Positions 22,993 through 35,338 of a DNA stretch of 64,000 nucleotides are shown here, piece by piece; the first letter of the stretch is position 1, and every line of letters begins with the position of its first letter. The DNA is taken from positions 28,162,582-28,226,581 of the forward strand of contig OX467092.1 of the NCBI GenBank assembly GCA_950106755.1, read 5' to 3'. Source of the stretch: Climacium dendroides (taxonomy: Eukaryota; Streptophyta; Bryopsida; Hypnales; Climaciaceae). The notes below the pieces were generated by a model, which was not told where the DNA came from, made no database searches, and was given only the letters and a program-made list of their open reading frames with translations. Both the position numbers and the translations under genes were made by a program.

Positions 22993-24596
22993 ATGAGTAG
23001 GCCTCAAAGAAGAAATACAGCTTTACGTCGGACGGAACGTCAAGAGGAAGAAAATAGGCAAATAGTGGTGCACGGGTTACCAGCATCACAATCCATAGAG
23101 GATCTGGTTATAATTCCTATTAGGCCGGAAGTACTTCCGGAACGTTCCCAAAGCCCTGAAGCGGTTGAAGAACCAGAAGCGGAACCTGTTACCTCTGAAG
23201 AGGAACGATTCTCTGACGAACCAGATACCATGGTAACCACCACGCACCTCCGTTACAGTAGGTTCTGGGGAGACGGTAGTAAGGATGTAGACGATTGGAT
23301 GGGAGAATTTGAAGCTACTATTGTAGCTAATCAAAAAGATGCCGCTTCCAGACAGAGAATTTTTCAGGGACTACTAAAAGGTGAAGCCCTTAGATGGTAT
23401 CAAGATGTTCCGGAAGGCACCTGGAACAACTGGGACCATCTAACGGAACTCTTCCTGCGGAGCTTTAGAGAAGTAGGAGGAGAAGCTAGAGCTTTGGGGA
23501 GACTTAGTAAAGTCTCCATGAGACCCAACGAGTCGGTCCAAAAATATGGTCAGAGGGTGAAAGACCTGATAAAAAAACTAACCACGGACGTAGCCCCGAG
23601 TATACAAGTGGAATGGTATGTGGCAGGTTTTCCTGAGGAAATGGGTTTTCAGATCTGACAATCCCGACCCGCAATGCTAAGAGAAGCCATGGAGTCAGCC
23701 CAAAATTACGAGAACTTAGCTCAATCGCTACGACGATCCATTAAGAAGAGCGAGAAAAGAGAGAAAGGGAAGAGCAAAAAGTACGAGAAGAAGATGAAGC
23801 GAAGAGGGAGGTATTTGGATTCCGAAACCTCGAGTTCTGGAACCGGATCGGACGAGTATCGGACAGCGCCGACAGTTCGGATAGTGAGGCAGAGACTTCT
23901 AGCAGCAGATGAGTGGCACGAGGCAAAAACGAGATGGTTAATAGAAGAACCGTCAAGGTGAAGGTGGAGGAGGACGATTCCAAGAAACTTATGAAGAGCA
24001 TCCAAGAATCGTTAGAGGCAATCAAGGTCAACTTAGCTGATAATCGGATGCCTCGACGAATTGTATCAACTTCCCGAGCTAATGTATAGTGCACAAGGTG
24101 TGGAAGACCCGGCCATTATGCAAGCGAATGCCCCCAGGGACATCAGAAGCAGATCCATTTTGTGGACGAAGAAGGAGTGTACTACACCCTTCCGGAACCG
24201 GAAGGGTGTGAAGATCCGGTGAATCCAGTATTCCAGATCCAAATCGGATACGGAAAAGGGAAAGCACCTCAGCAGTTGATCCGCACCAATTTGCATACGC
24301 ATCCATCGACTGGATCTAGTCAAGGTACTTATTCTACTTCTAGATTCCCACCCGGATGTTGTTCCGTGTGTGGAAGTCCCAAACATTATGCCAATAGTTG
24401 TCCCCATAAAGGGTAGGGGCAAGGGGCTCCACTAGCTTTACCATGCCAGAATTGTTTAGAATATGGACATGGAATGAATGATTGTCCCAAATCGCAACAG
24501 ATCCGTACTATTTACAAACATGTAGAAGTCCCACCTCGTGATCAAACTGGACTCAATTACGGATCCACTGCCGGAATTGAGAATACGGAAAAATGA
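22993..24596 (+). pseudogene. gag of the Ty3/gypsy element A1, three zinc knuckles
   Basis: The ATG at 22993 opens Gag, the structural protein that packages element RNA. A retrotransposon gag domain lies around DDWMGEFEAT, GEALRWYQDV and LRSFREVGGEA. A Lys/Glu-rich stretch follows. A frame change near 23950 leads to three CCHC knuckles at 24090-24131, 24360-24401 and 24444-24485 (C-x2-C-x4-H-x4-C). Nonsense codons are at 23656 (TGA), 24087 (TAG just before the first knuckle), 24414 (TAG) and 24594 (TGA). The boundary with protease is not marked by a clear signal. It is inactive as it stands. Plant Gag proteins usually have one knuckle, so three is unusual. Confidence 0.85.
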
Positions 24597-27500
24597 CAAC
24601 CAAAGGTGGAACTTCCAAAAGTTTTAGAAAGACTCGTTCATCGAGTATCAACTCGAAGTTCCACCAAAGACCAAGGGAATAGGCATAGAACTAGAAGGCA
24701 GAAACGGAAAGAAAAGCCTCAGGTGAGCACTCCCATTCTAGAATCCGATCCGAGTGATTCTGTTCACTCGAAAGAGACGGATCCTATTAGACCCATAGTA
24801 GAAGTAGAAAAAGGGGTCAGACCTCTTCCAATTCCCATTGACATTAGTTCGGAAGTCCGACAGAATCTGGACAATGTCGATGTAATTCCGGATCCCAGAA
24901 AAAAGAAGGTTACGTTTGAGGACGTTCCGGTTCTGATTAATCCGATACCAAACTTAGATACGTACGACATCGTGCAAGATATCAAAGATCAGAAGGCTAG
25001 TGTCACCTTTGGGCAACTCCTCCATGCTAATGCAAATTATCAGAAATTAATCCGAGACGCTTAGACGAAGAAAAGAACCAGGCGATTCAAACTTCCATCA
25101 GTCGCAGTCAACTTCTCCCAGATCGAAGATTTTGGAGCACTAGAGTTGGAAGTCGAAGTAGGAGGATGTACAGTCACCCGGGTTCTAGTTGATGGTGGAT
25201 CGGGAGTCAACCTTATGTTGGAGGACACCGCCTTTGATCTAGGGTACACGACATTCCAAGAAACCAACCAAGTCTTGAGGATGGCAGATCAATCAAGAGT
25301 GTATCCGGTAGGAAGGCTGGCCCGGATTCCAACCCGGATCGGAAAAGAGACTTATCTGCTAAATTATGTAGTCATCAGAGTATCTAAGGGAAGGCCTTTT
25401 CCCATGCTATTAGGAAGACCATAGTTATATGCAGCAAGAGTGCTGGTCGATTGGAGAGCCAAGGAATTCGTGGTGGGAAAACCTGCCGTACGAATACCTT
25501 GGAAACATGTTGATCACTTGGGGGAGACTAGTGAGTCCGATGGATATACTACGGACTGGTCTGATCAGGAGAACTCCGATTCCGTGACTAGTTACTTCGC
25601 ATCTGTTACGAAACCAAATTTTGAGTTTCCGGAACCCATCCTGGAAATTGCGACGGAAGAAACAAAAGCTTAGCCACCAACAATATCGGAAGATTGGTCA
25701 TTAGGAGAGATGAGCGTTCCGTTATCATACGAATGGATCAAACGACAGCTCAATGGAGAGAATCTTCCGACGGTAGGACTGGGTCGAACAAATCAAGGAT
25801 TCGTTTGGAGCGAGTTACGGAACGAGGAAGATGGACCAGAGCCAGAAAGGAGGAAGCCTATAGTAAGCCCAGTGGAGTATGAGGAGGTGAGTGTTACTCT
25901 GGGAAAGACTTTCTTTGTTAACAAAGCAATGTCTGCTCTAGAGAAAGCTAAATACAAGAAGCTTCTAGAAGATTATCTAGATGTCTTTGCTTGGGCACCC
26001 TCCGACCTCAGTGGGATACCAGCAGAGCTAGGAGAACACCGGATCGACCTTATTGAAGGAGCGGTTCCGGTACGCCAGCAACAGCACCGGTTAAACCCAC
26101 CGGATCGACCTTATTGATGGTGAAGGAGGAAATTGACGCCTTGTTAGAAGCCGGGTTTATTTACCCAGTCCTCAACTCAGAATGGGTTTCGCCCATTGTT
26201 GTCGTTCCAAAGAAACCAGGCCCAGGAGGAAAGATCAAGATCCGGGTATGCCAAGACTTCCGGAAATTAAATGATGCAACCCGGAAAGACTACTTTCCGC
26301 TTCCTTTTACGGACATCATTCTTGATCAAGTTTCCGGAAATGAGTGTTACAGCTTCCTCGATGGCTTCTCCGGATACAACCAGGTTTTCATCCGGTTATT
26401 AGACTAGCTGAAGACAACCTTCACGACAGAATGGAGAACCTTTGCATTCACCCGGATGCCTTTCGGATTATGCAATGCCCCCGGAACTTTCCAACGACTC
26501 ATGATGGACATCTTCCAGGATTTTCTACGCCACTTCCTAGAGGTATTCATCGATGACTTTGCTATATATAGTTCCAAGGACGCGCACCTGGAATACCTGC
26601 GGAAAACCTTTCAAAGATGTAGGGAGACAAATCTCAAGCTGCACCCCAGAAAGTACTTTTTCGGAATGGAATCCGGAATCCTCTTAGGACATGTGGTTAG
26701 TCGGAAAGGGTTAGAGGTAGACCTAGACAAGGTCAAAGCCATACTCACCCTTTCTGCTCCAACCTGTGTACGAGAGATCCGAGGATTCCTTGGTTGTGTA
26801 GGGTATTATCAGAGATTCATAGACGGATATGCCCGGAAAGCTACTCCACTTACGGAACTGCTAAAAAGGGATACTGAGTATTTGTGGAGTACGGAACGAC
26901 AAGAAGCTTTTGAGATCTTGAAGTCAGCATTAGTCAAGGCCCCTATTTTGTCTTCACCGGATTGGACCAAGGAATTTCATATTACCCTAGACGCTTCCGG
27001 ATGGTGTTTAGGAGCAATCCTCTGGCAACATGACAGTCACCAGAGAGAATGCCCCATTTACTACTCCAGCAAACAAATGAGCTTGGCGGAAAGGAAGTAC
27101 ACCACCACGGAGCGGGAGGCGTTGGCAGTGGTCTATGCATGCAAGAAGTTCCGACATTACCTGCTTGGATATCGAGTGGTATTCCACATGGATCACGATT
27201 CACTCAAGTATCTGGTAAACAAACCTGACCTTTCCGGAAGAATAGCAAGATGGGTGTTATTGCTCCAAAAATTCAATTATGAAGTAAAAGTGAAATCTGG
27301 GAAGTCAAATGCAAATGCAGACTACCTCTCTAGATTTAGGGGACCGACTTCACTTGAAGACATTTCCACAGAATTCCTAGATGACTTTCCGGAAATTCCG
27401 GAAGAATCCGAATTCCATCTACAAGAAGGAACTCGATCGGATTACTAGGACATCATAGATTTCCTTGTAGACGGAAGATACCCGGAGGGGTTAAATAGAG

Positions 27501-28741
27501 AGGAGAAAATCATGTTCTACCATAAGGTTGGCCCTTACTCACTGATTAAGGGAACCTTATTCAAAATGGGAGCGGATGATCAGCTAAGGCGATGCATGGA
27601 AACAAAGGACCAGAAGAAGATAATGCGAGCCTTGCATTCCAGACCCTCTAGGGGACATTTCGCAGCTATCACCACAGTGAACCGGATCCGAGCAGCCGGA
27701 TATTGGTGGCTATATCTGATCCGGGACGTCAAGAAGCATGTAGGGAGTTGTGACCAATGTCAACGAATAGGGGCTCCTTCTTTCCGGAACCATTGGCCAC
27801 TCGTTCCAATCATGCCTATTGCCCCATTTGAAAAATGGGGAATAGATTTCATAGGTCCCATTTCTCCGGTTACGGCTAGAAGAAAGAAGTATATCATCTT
27901 GGCGACGGATTATGCTACCAAATGGGTGGAAGCACGGGCTACCCGAAATAGTTCCGCCCAGACTGCAGCATCATTCCTGTTCACGGAAATTCTGATGAGG
28001 TTTGGACACCCACTAGAGTTAGTTAGTGATCGAGGACTCCATTTCCTGAATGATACCATTCAGAATATTACCAAGAGATATCTGATCACCCACCGGAAGA
28101 CCACTCCTTATAACCCAAGGGCAAATGGTTTGACGGAACGAGCCAATGGAATAGTAGAAAAGGTTTTGAATAAAACCATCTCTAAACACAAGACGGATTG
28201 GGATTTAAAACTTCCGTCTGCAGTCCATGCGTACAACACCTCACAAAAGACTACCACTGGGAGAAGTCCATTCTTTCTTATATTTGGACAAGAGACCACC
28301 CATGGGATTGAGTTAGAGGTGGAATCACACCGAGTAATGTCGACCCGGAATGCTATCCGGACCAGCGACCCGGACATCCGACTGATGGCTATCGAAGATT
28401 TGGAGGAAGCAAGATTGGTGGCCCTCAATCACACGAAGAGAGTATAGGAAAAAAAAAAGGCAGATCATGACAAGAAATTACCAACCAATTACGGGATCAA
28501 GGAAGGGGAGTTAATTCTATTATATGATAGCCGTTATCGGATTTTTCCAGGAAAACTTCACACCAGATGGATGGACCCATATAGAGTGCAACAGTTATTC
28601 TCTAATGGATCCATTCAATTGGAAGACCTTCAAGGGGTTTGGATGGACACAAGGGTGAATAAATCCCGGGTCAAGACGTACGCACAAGAGTCGGATTCCC
28701 AAGACAAAGCTGAGGATGTTCGCGGGGACTCTCATAGTTGA
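24597..28741 (+). pseudogene. pol of element A1: protease, RT, RNase H, integrase
   Basis: A spacer (24597-25140) leads to an aspartic protease with LVDGGSGVNLM (catalytic Asp codon at 25191), then reverse transcriptase (PIVVVPKKPG, MPFGLCNAP, catalytic FIDD at 26546-26557). RNase H (ITLDASG, YTTTEREALAVV) and integrase follow. Integrase has an HHCC zinc motif (His codons 27635 and 27656, Cys codons 27749 and 27758), the DDE residues (DFIGP, SDRG, TERANG) and a C-terminal FPGKLHTRWM region. The order PR-RT-RH-IN is that of Ty3/gypsy. A frameshift lies near 26110 and nonsense codons at 25062, 25422, 25671, 26405, 27446 and 28445. The last codon (TGA 28739-28741) overlaps the polypurine tract. 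It is an inactive but nearly full-length relic. Confidence 0.93.
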
Positions 28742-28752
28742 AAAAGGGGTAA
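28741..28752 (+). promoter_or_regulatory. polypurine tract of element A1
   Basis: AAAAAGGGG followed by TAA sits directly before the 3' LTR start TGTGGGAATCC. It would prime plus-strand DNA synthesis. Confidence 0.8.
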
Positions 28753-29035
28753 TGTGGGAATCCGGAAACGGATCAATAATACAAGAAGTAGGTGCGAAGA
28801 ATAAAAATAAATAATTTTTTTTTTATAATTAGAGCGTGATTTTTGGACCAGATAGCTTGGATTAGGAAGTAAGCGTTCCGGCACAACCCTTAACCGGAAC
28901 TTATCCGGATCCGGAATCCGGACTCACTCGGAACACAGGAACCTACCGTATAGACCTCGTAGCTATGGAAGTAGGATACCGTTAGTACAACGGACCTGTA
29001 GCTGTTGTCCTTAAACCCGTAAAAAGACGGTTTAG

Positions 29036-29043
29036 TATTTAAG
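29036..29043 (+). promoter_or_regulatory. TATA-like box ahead of the LTR-internal ORF
   Basis: TATTTAAG stands about 135 bases before the ATG of the LTR gene. The equivalent site in the solo LTR reads TACTTAAG. It suggests that the gene may have its own promoter, separate from the one used for genomic RNA. Confidence 0.35.
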
Positions 29044-29177
29044 CTGTCTTCCTAGGGTTTTCCTCTTCACTTTCCTATTCTGTGCTTCTGAGACTGTCTG
29101 TGTGAGTAGTTGAGAGAAAGAGTGGTGAGTTAGCGACTGAAGTAGAGCTACTTTTCCCTCGTTCTGACTTAGATCTT

Positions 29178-31126
29178 ATGGCATCCGGACCAGTACGGAA
29201 GGTAGCAATATCTACCCGGGTTATCTCTCCGGCCATTCTGGATAACTCGGAACTACACAAGCAGTTAGAAGAGGACTTAACTAAGTTAGGATGTGTCGGT
29301 CTACTACACCGACCATGGAACCTCAAGAGTGAAGATATGATTCAAGAGCTACTCCACGGTGTTCCGAATCAGTATGAGCTCACTTTGAGAGGGCGGCCAG
29401 TCGCGTGGACCGAGGACATCTGGGCGGATGTCTATTAGTTCCGGAAGAGTGGGAACGGGTTAGCATCGAGGACGAACCGTTTTGTAGCTGGAAAGTTCAC
29501 TAGGTCTGCAAACCCTAAGGACGGATTCACTATCAGCGAATGCAAGGACGAGAGACATAGGCGGATACTAGAGTTTCTGATTCCGATCTTGTATCCGGAA
29601 AAGCCAACACGGGTTACCATTACGGTGGCCAATACTATTTTTGGGGCTATGGAGAACTGGATAGTACACTGGGTAGAGTCATAGCCGGGATAGTGGCTAA
29701 ATTAGCGGATCACGTGACCCGAGCAAAGGCGAGTCCAGTTAGTACCTACTTGTTTTATCTGTACCATCAACAGGAACTTTTGAGTGCAGCGGAAGTAATC
29801 CAGTATGACACCGGAAAGGCGATCCTGTCATACGGACTTTCCGGGGAGGAGGCGGAAGATCCGGTCGAGTCTGATCCGGAGGAACTTCCCGAGGAACGTT
29901 TGACCGATCCAAGGACCAAGAAGAGGAAGTCAATCAATCCGGGGTCGCGATCCAAGCCACAAGCGATGGAGAGGGGGGAGTCCAACGAGGGACTTGAAAT
30001 GGAAACGGAATCCGCATTTTTCAATGCGGGGCTCGAGTGGATACGTGAGGCCAAGGTACTCCACAACAGTCTAGCGGATTTGGTGATAGATACCGTGGAA
30101 GTTTTGAAGGTGGAGCCGGATCAGATCGTGGAAGCTGTCAAGCGATTGCCCAAGCCGGAAGATCTAACGAAGAGGGAAGAGCGGATCCAAGAGTTGGAGG
30201 CGGAACGGAACCAACTCTAGGCCCGAGTGAATTGGGCGGAAGGGGAAATGGCAGCTGCAAAAGAAAAAGAGAAAGAGGCTCTTGCTCTGGTCAAGAATCT
30301 ATCCGGAGCAGTCAACATCAAAGCTGACATCATTACAAAAGCTGCCTTGTTTGACTCAAAGATGATATCGGAAGGCCACATTACCGGAACCAAGGTAGTA
30401 ACCATCCTCGTAGACTTCACTGCAAGGATAGAGCGAGTTTTGAAGGAGATCCAATAGTTATTGGCGGCTATCGACCCAAACCATGCGATGGATTTCTCCA
30501 CCTTTCCGGAACTTCCTTTTGTCTCACGTACCCCAGGGAAACCAGTGGCGGATCGTGCAACCCGGATGGAGGGATTGAGGGGGATACTCACACCAGCCGA
30601 GCCTTCCGCCAACAAAATGCGGATGACGAAGTTGAATTTGAGGCCAGCTTCGGAACCGGAACTTGAGTCCAGCGTGAAATCGGTTCCGGTACCACCGAAA
30701 TTCTCAACCCCGGAAGTTCCCAAGTTCCAAACAATGCCGAACTTGATGACCGGATCATTCAAGGTTCCGGGACAGCAAGTCAGGGGAGACCTCATCAACC
30801 GGATCGGTGGAATGACCAATCCGGCTCGGACTAATCCGAAAGGATTTGTGCACATGCAAGAGACCACGCCGGAAAAAAGAAGCAAACCCGCAACATTGGA
30901 GGATACAACGCCAGAGAAGGAGAAGGAAGTTCAAGTCATCGAAGATTTTGAGGAGGAGAGTGCCCACTCCACTTCCAGAACCGAAGACGACAACGATCCG
31001 TCTCCCACAACGCACCATATCTAGACTTGAGCCACAGCAAAAACCACGCCAGCAAAGAATACGAAGGGGACGCCTACCAACCCAACGAGGAGCCGCTCAA
31101 GGAAAGGACGGAAGCCAAAACATTAG
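29178..31126 (+). pseudogene. LTR-internal ORF of family A (copy 2, in the 3' LTR)
   Basis: This is colinear with the ORF at 18207 and starts with the same MASGPVRK. A nonsense TAG at 29436 stands where the other copy has CAG, and a one-base loss near 29670 changes frame. Further TAGs are at 30218 (CAG in the other copy) and 30455. The coding region continues through the coiled coil, the TKAALFDSK block and the Pro-rich part to a TAG at 31022. It then reaches the basic tail (SRSRKGRKPKH) and a TAG at 31124 matching the terminal stop of copy 1. The two copies together show which stops are mutations. The ancestral length is about 650 residues. Confidence 0.8.
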
Positions 31127-32297
31127 AATTCGTAGGAGAAGAAGTATAGAATCCGGATCGAGTTTTCGAGCATGGACCCGGTTTCTGGAATCTGAGGCGG
31201 ATAGTCAAAAAATCCGGCAATTTCGGACGGTAGTTAGTAGTCTTTCCGGATATCCCGGGGTTTTCAGTGATTGGTTGCCTGGATTTCCGGGTTTCCTTTT
31301 TAGGCTTTTAGGAGTTGACTTTGGGTTTTTGTATTTGTATTTTAAGGGCAGGCAAGTTAGTTGTCTGCCATTCCATTCTACTCCATTCCGTTTTAGTGCT
31401 TTCACGTATGTATTGCAATTTTCTTTTTTTAATCTAAGTCAGCCAGGATACCTCTCGCTGCACTTTTGCTTAGACAGGGTCTTTTGGCTAAGTATATGCT
31501 TGTGTGTGTAACCTTGTACTGGAAAAAGAAAAGGGAGGGAGAGGAGGAATCCGAATCTTGGGCTACGGATCTCTTGGTGTTGAACTGAGTGGGAGGGATG
31601 TGGACTAAGTAAGGGAGTGTAAGTGTGACGTGCTTTCAAATTGCCGGAACAGCAATCCGGGTAAGAAGGTAGAGGGCCCTGCGAGTCCAGAACTAGGAGG
31701 GTTCTGTGCAAAGATAAGCAACCGCCAAAGGAAAGGAACTCCCGCTACTCCGGAAAGTCTAACAACCTCCCCCTTGGTACATTGTCTTCCCCTTAAGACT
31801 CTATTCCTTTAGGTCTATGAGTTTGGATCCGTCATTGTAGTAAAGAGAGGTGTGAGAATTTCTTTGTGTAACCTGATTCTGGATCGACCAATCCGGAAAC
31901 TGTGAAAGAATACTCCTCCCTCCTCCTACAGCGGTGTTGTCTTAGGTGTGTTGTTTAGTAGATTTAGAGTATAGAGAGGATAATTGTACAAGTGGTGAGT
32001 CCCCACCCCTTTCTAGATCAAGGGCGGACCCTCTGAGGGTAAAACAGAGGCAACAAAAACCAGTGACGGAAGAGAGACGGAACTAAGATCCGGAGGTATC
32101 CGGGTCCGGAACGGAATCCGGAATGTACTAAGTTTCCGGAATAAAGTAGGGAAGTAGGGGGATTAAGTGAGTAGTCACAATCCGGATGCTTCTAACTCAA
32201 TCGATATTTTACTAGAAGTTCTCTGGAACGATAATTCGTGTCATCTTACAACCATTTGTCGTTGTAAGGATACTTACGGCTAACTACGCGTACGACA

Positions 32298-33826
32298 CAA
32301 GGTTCTGGGACAGCAAGTCAAAGGAGACCTCATCAACCGGATTGGTGGAATGACGAATCCGGCTTGGACTAATCCGAAAGGATTTTCACACATGCAAGAG
32401 ACCACGCCGGAAAAGAGGAGCGAACCCGCAATATTGGAGGATACACCGCTAGAGAAGGAAAAGGAAGTTCAAGTCATCGAAGACTCCGAGGAGGAGAGTG
32501 CCCACTCCACTTCCGGAACTGAAGACGCCAGCGATCCGTCTCCCGCAACGCGCCATATCTAGACTCGAGCTACAGCGAAGACAACGCCAGCTAAAAATAC
32601 GAAAGGAACACCTACCAGTCAAGCAGGGAGCCGCTCAAGGAAAGGACGGAAGCCAAAGCATTAAAATTTATAGGAAAAGAATTATAGGATCCGGATCGAG
32701 TTTCCGAGCATGGGCCCGGTTTTCGGAATCTTAGGTGGATAGTAAAGAAATCCGGCAATTTCGGACGGTAGCCTTTCCAGGTATTTCAGAGGTTCAGTGA
32801 TTGGTTGTTTGGATTTCCGGGTTTCCTTTTCAGGCTTTTAGGAGTTGACTTTGGTTTTTTGTGTTAGTATTTTAAGGGCAGGCAAGTTAGTTGTCTGCCA
32901 TTCTATTCTACTCCATTCCATCTTAGTGCTTTCACGTATGTATTACAATTTTCTTTTCTTAATCTAAGTCAGCCAGGGTGCCTCTAGTTGCACTTTGCTT
33001 AGACAGAATCTTTGGCTGAGTGTATGCATGTATGTTGTATCCTTGTACTGGAGAAAGAGAAGGGAGGGAGAGGAGGAATCCGGATCTTGAGCTACGGTTC
33101 TCTTGGAGGTGGAGCTAGTCAGAAGGGATGCAAGCTGAGTAAGGGAATGTGAGAGTTACGTGCCTTTAAATTGCCGGAGCGGCAATCCGGATAAGAAGGT
33201 AGAGGTCCCTACGAGTCCAGAACCAGGAGGGTTTTGTGCAGAGATAAGCAACCGCCAAAGGAAAGGAACTCCCGCTACTCCGAAAGGTCTACCAACCTCC
33301 CCCTTGGTACATTGTCTTCTCCTCGAGACTCTATTCTTTTGGGTCTATGAGTTTGGATCCGTCATTGTAGTAAAGAGAGGTGTGAGAATTTCTTTGTGTG
33401 ACCTGATTCCGGATCGGCCAATCCGGAAACTGTGAGAGAATACTCCTCCCTCCTCCTACAATTGTGTTGTCTTGGGTGTGCTGTTTAGTAGATTTAGAGT
33501 ATAGAGAGGTTAATTGTACAAGTGGTGAGTGCCCACCCCTTTCTAGATCAAGGGCAAACCCTCTGAGGGTAAAACAGAGGCAACAAAAACCAGTGACAGA
33601 AGAGAGACGGAACTAAGTTCCGGAGGTGTTCGGATCCGGAACGGAATCCGGAATGTACTAAATTTCCGGAGTGAGATAGGGAAAGTGAGAGAAGAAGGAT
33701 TAAGTAAGTAGTTACAATCCGGATACTTCTAATTCAATCGATATCATACTAGAAGTTCCCTGGATTGATAATTCGTGCAACAATTTGTCGTTGTAAGGAT
33801 ACTTACGGCTAACTACGCGTACGACA
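32298..33826 (+). mobile_element. right part of another LTR-A, target of element A1
   Basis: The sequence begins at a point homologous to about 30759 in the 3' LTR and runs to the LTR end GCGTACGACA at 33826. It includes the C-terminal part of the LTR gene (GGMTNPAWTNPKGF, ATRHI then TAG at 32560). Its left part is not present at the other side of A1, where a CACTA terminus is found instead. After 33826 there is no primer binding site but LTR-B sequence, so this copy had itself inserted into LTR-B. Confidence 0.75.
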
Positions 33827-34619
33827 AAAGTACAAATTGAAAATAATGTGGTGTGTGAGTGACCACAAAGGTCCATCAAAATCTAACTTATACTAAACCT
33901 ATCATCATTTTCAAAATCCCACAAAACATTCCTATTGGTCCGCTAGATTTCCGGTAATCCATTAGATCCTATTTTTCCGGCTCGGCGACCAGACTCCGAT
34001 ATTGTTACAAGACTGTACAAAACTACTGCCTATTCTCCCGCATTCTTTTCCTTGGGAGGCATAATGTCTTTGAACAAGTCCAAGTATATCTGCTTCCGGC
34101 TACTACCCGGAGAAAACCCACTTGGACCTCTTGTTCCTCAACTTGGACCTGCAGAAATGTCGGTTCCTCTGTCTACACTCCGGGTTCCGACTATCGGAAC
34201 TTCCGGACTTTCTTCGGGAATCTTTATAAGTAACTTTATGGCGGGGAGAAGACTGAACAGACCGAATCCCCCTTGTCTCCAGAGGAGTACCTATAAGGTC
34301 AATGATCGGATTCTCCTAGAGGAGGTCATCACTTCCCTTAGGTACAACGGTACTCCAATCCACTCCTAGTCTCTGCGGTGGTGGTGAAAGTTCTAAGACA
34401 GGGGGTACCACCGGCAACACTTCTATAACAGCGATTTCCGGAAGAACAATTCCCTTTGGAACCGGCAAGGTATGTACGGGGGAGGAACCGACATTTCTGC
34501 AGACGGTGCTCTTCCTCCACGGCTTTGGCCTTCTTTTGGGCCATCCGTAGCTCGTTCTTCAACCGGAGACAAGTGGATTCCGACTCTTGGCTCATTCCAA
34601 CAAAGTCCGGTTCTCCACT
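33827..34619 (-). mobile_element. left LTR-B copy, distal segment (reverse orientation)
   Basis: It is the reverse complement of roughly 42690-43710 in the right LTR-B copy, with moderate divergence. It holds the 3' part of the LTR-B gene and the following region. It is cut on the left by LTR-A and on the right by LTR-C. About 0.9 kb corresponding to 43710-44580 is not found in the window on this side. Confidence 0.75.
34615..34619. repeat. left target-site duplication of LTR-C
   Basis: CCACT precedes TGTGGGAGCAC and is repeated at 38899-38903. The uninterrupted site in the right LTR-B copy has a single CCACT. Confidence 0.88.
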
Positions 34620-35338
34620 TGTGGGAGCACGAGAATTCAATCTTTAGGTTTAGAAGGGAAATAAGGGGAATAAAGCTTCTTACTCCCTATTTTTTTCGTT
34701 TTTTGTTAGAAAAGTAGACCGTAAGTAGTTAAGAACCGGATACCGGAATAGGATTACTTTAGAATAGATAATAGTGTTAACAGAAGTAACCGGAAACCGA
34801 AAGTCCGGAAACGGCATAGATAGGTCAAGAGTAGGTCAGAGTGATTTTTATTAGAAACTAGAAACCGGAAGAAAATAAAGGACTGGAGACTGGAAACGGA
34901 AGATAGGTAATCCGGATGTAATGGGTGCCTACCTAGTTCTAGACCACACTTGAGAGCGGGTCTATTTTGAGGAAAACGGTCACCTGTAATGGCCTCCGGT
35001 GAGTGAAGCTCTAGAAATAGGAGGGACAGGTGGCTGAGACCTCCTTTTGTGGGGAAACTACCTTGAGAAGAGATTGGTGAGGAACATTTGCGGTGTACTT
35101 ATATGTCAGCCAAAGAAAAGAAGTTACGGGCTCAGTTTACGGACCGGATTAAAGATAGACGAGTCTCGAGAGGAGAGTTTGCTTAAAAGTTCACGTATGA
35201 GTGTAGAATTAGAAGTGTACTGGTGAGGCGACTCTTGAGGAGGATCATTGAGCGGACTAAGAAGACTAGAGTGCGAGTGATTGTGAAACTCCAAAGAATG
35301 ATTCCGGTCACTGAGAGGGTTAGAGAGAACAGCCCACA

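Larger units (their letters stand above)
28753..32297 (+). mobile_element. 3' LTR of element A1 (3.55 kb)
   Basis: It begins TGTGGGAATCCGG after the polypurine tract and ends CTACGCGTACGACA. It matches the solo LTR at 17778-21332 along its whole length and the truncated 5' LTR over its last 1.2 kb. It contains a promoter-like TATTTAAG at 29036, the LTR gene (29178-31126), a second TATA-like region near 31340, and U5. CAAGG follows at 32298, and the next bases continue LTR-A internal sequence, so the element was inserted into another LTR-A copy. Confidence 0.9.

Noticed and set aside
23721..24422. Several overlapping minus-strand open frames opposite gag
   Set aside because: They follow from the purine-rich composition of gag; the sense strand carries the gag and CCHC motifs.
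34338..34640. Minus-strand open frame with coiled-coil-like residues considered as a separate gene
   Set aside because: It is the 3' part of the LTR-B gene, cut off by the LTR-C insertion, not an independent gene.
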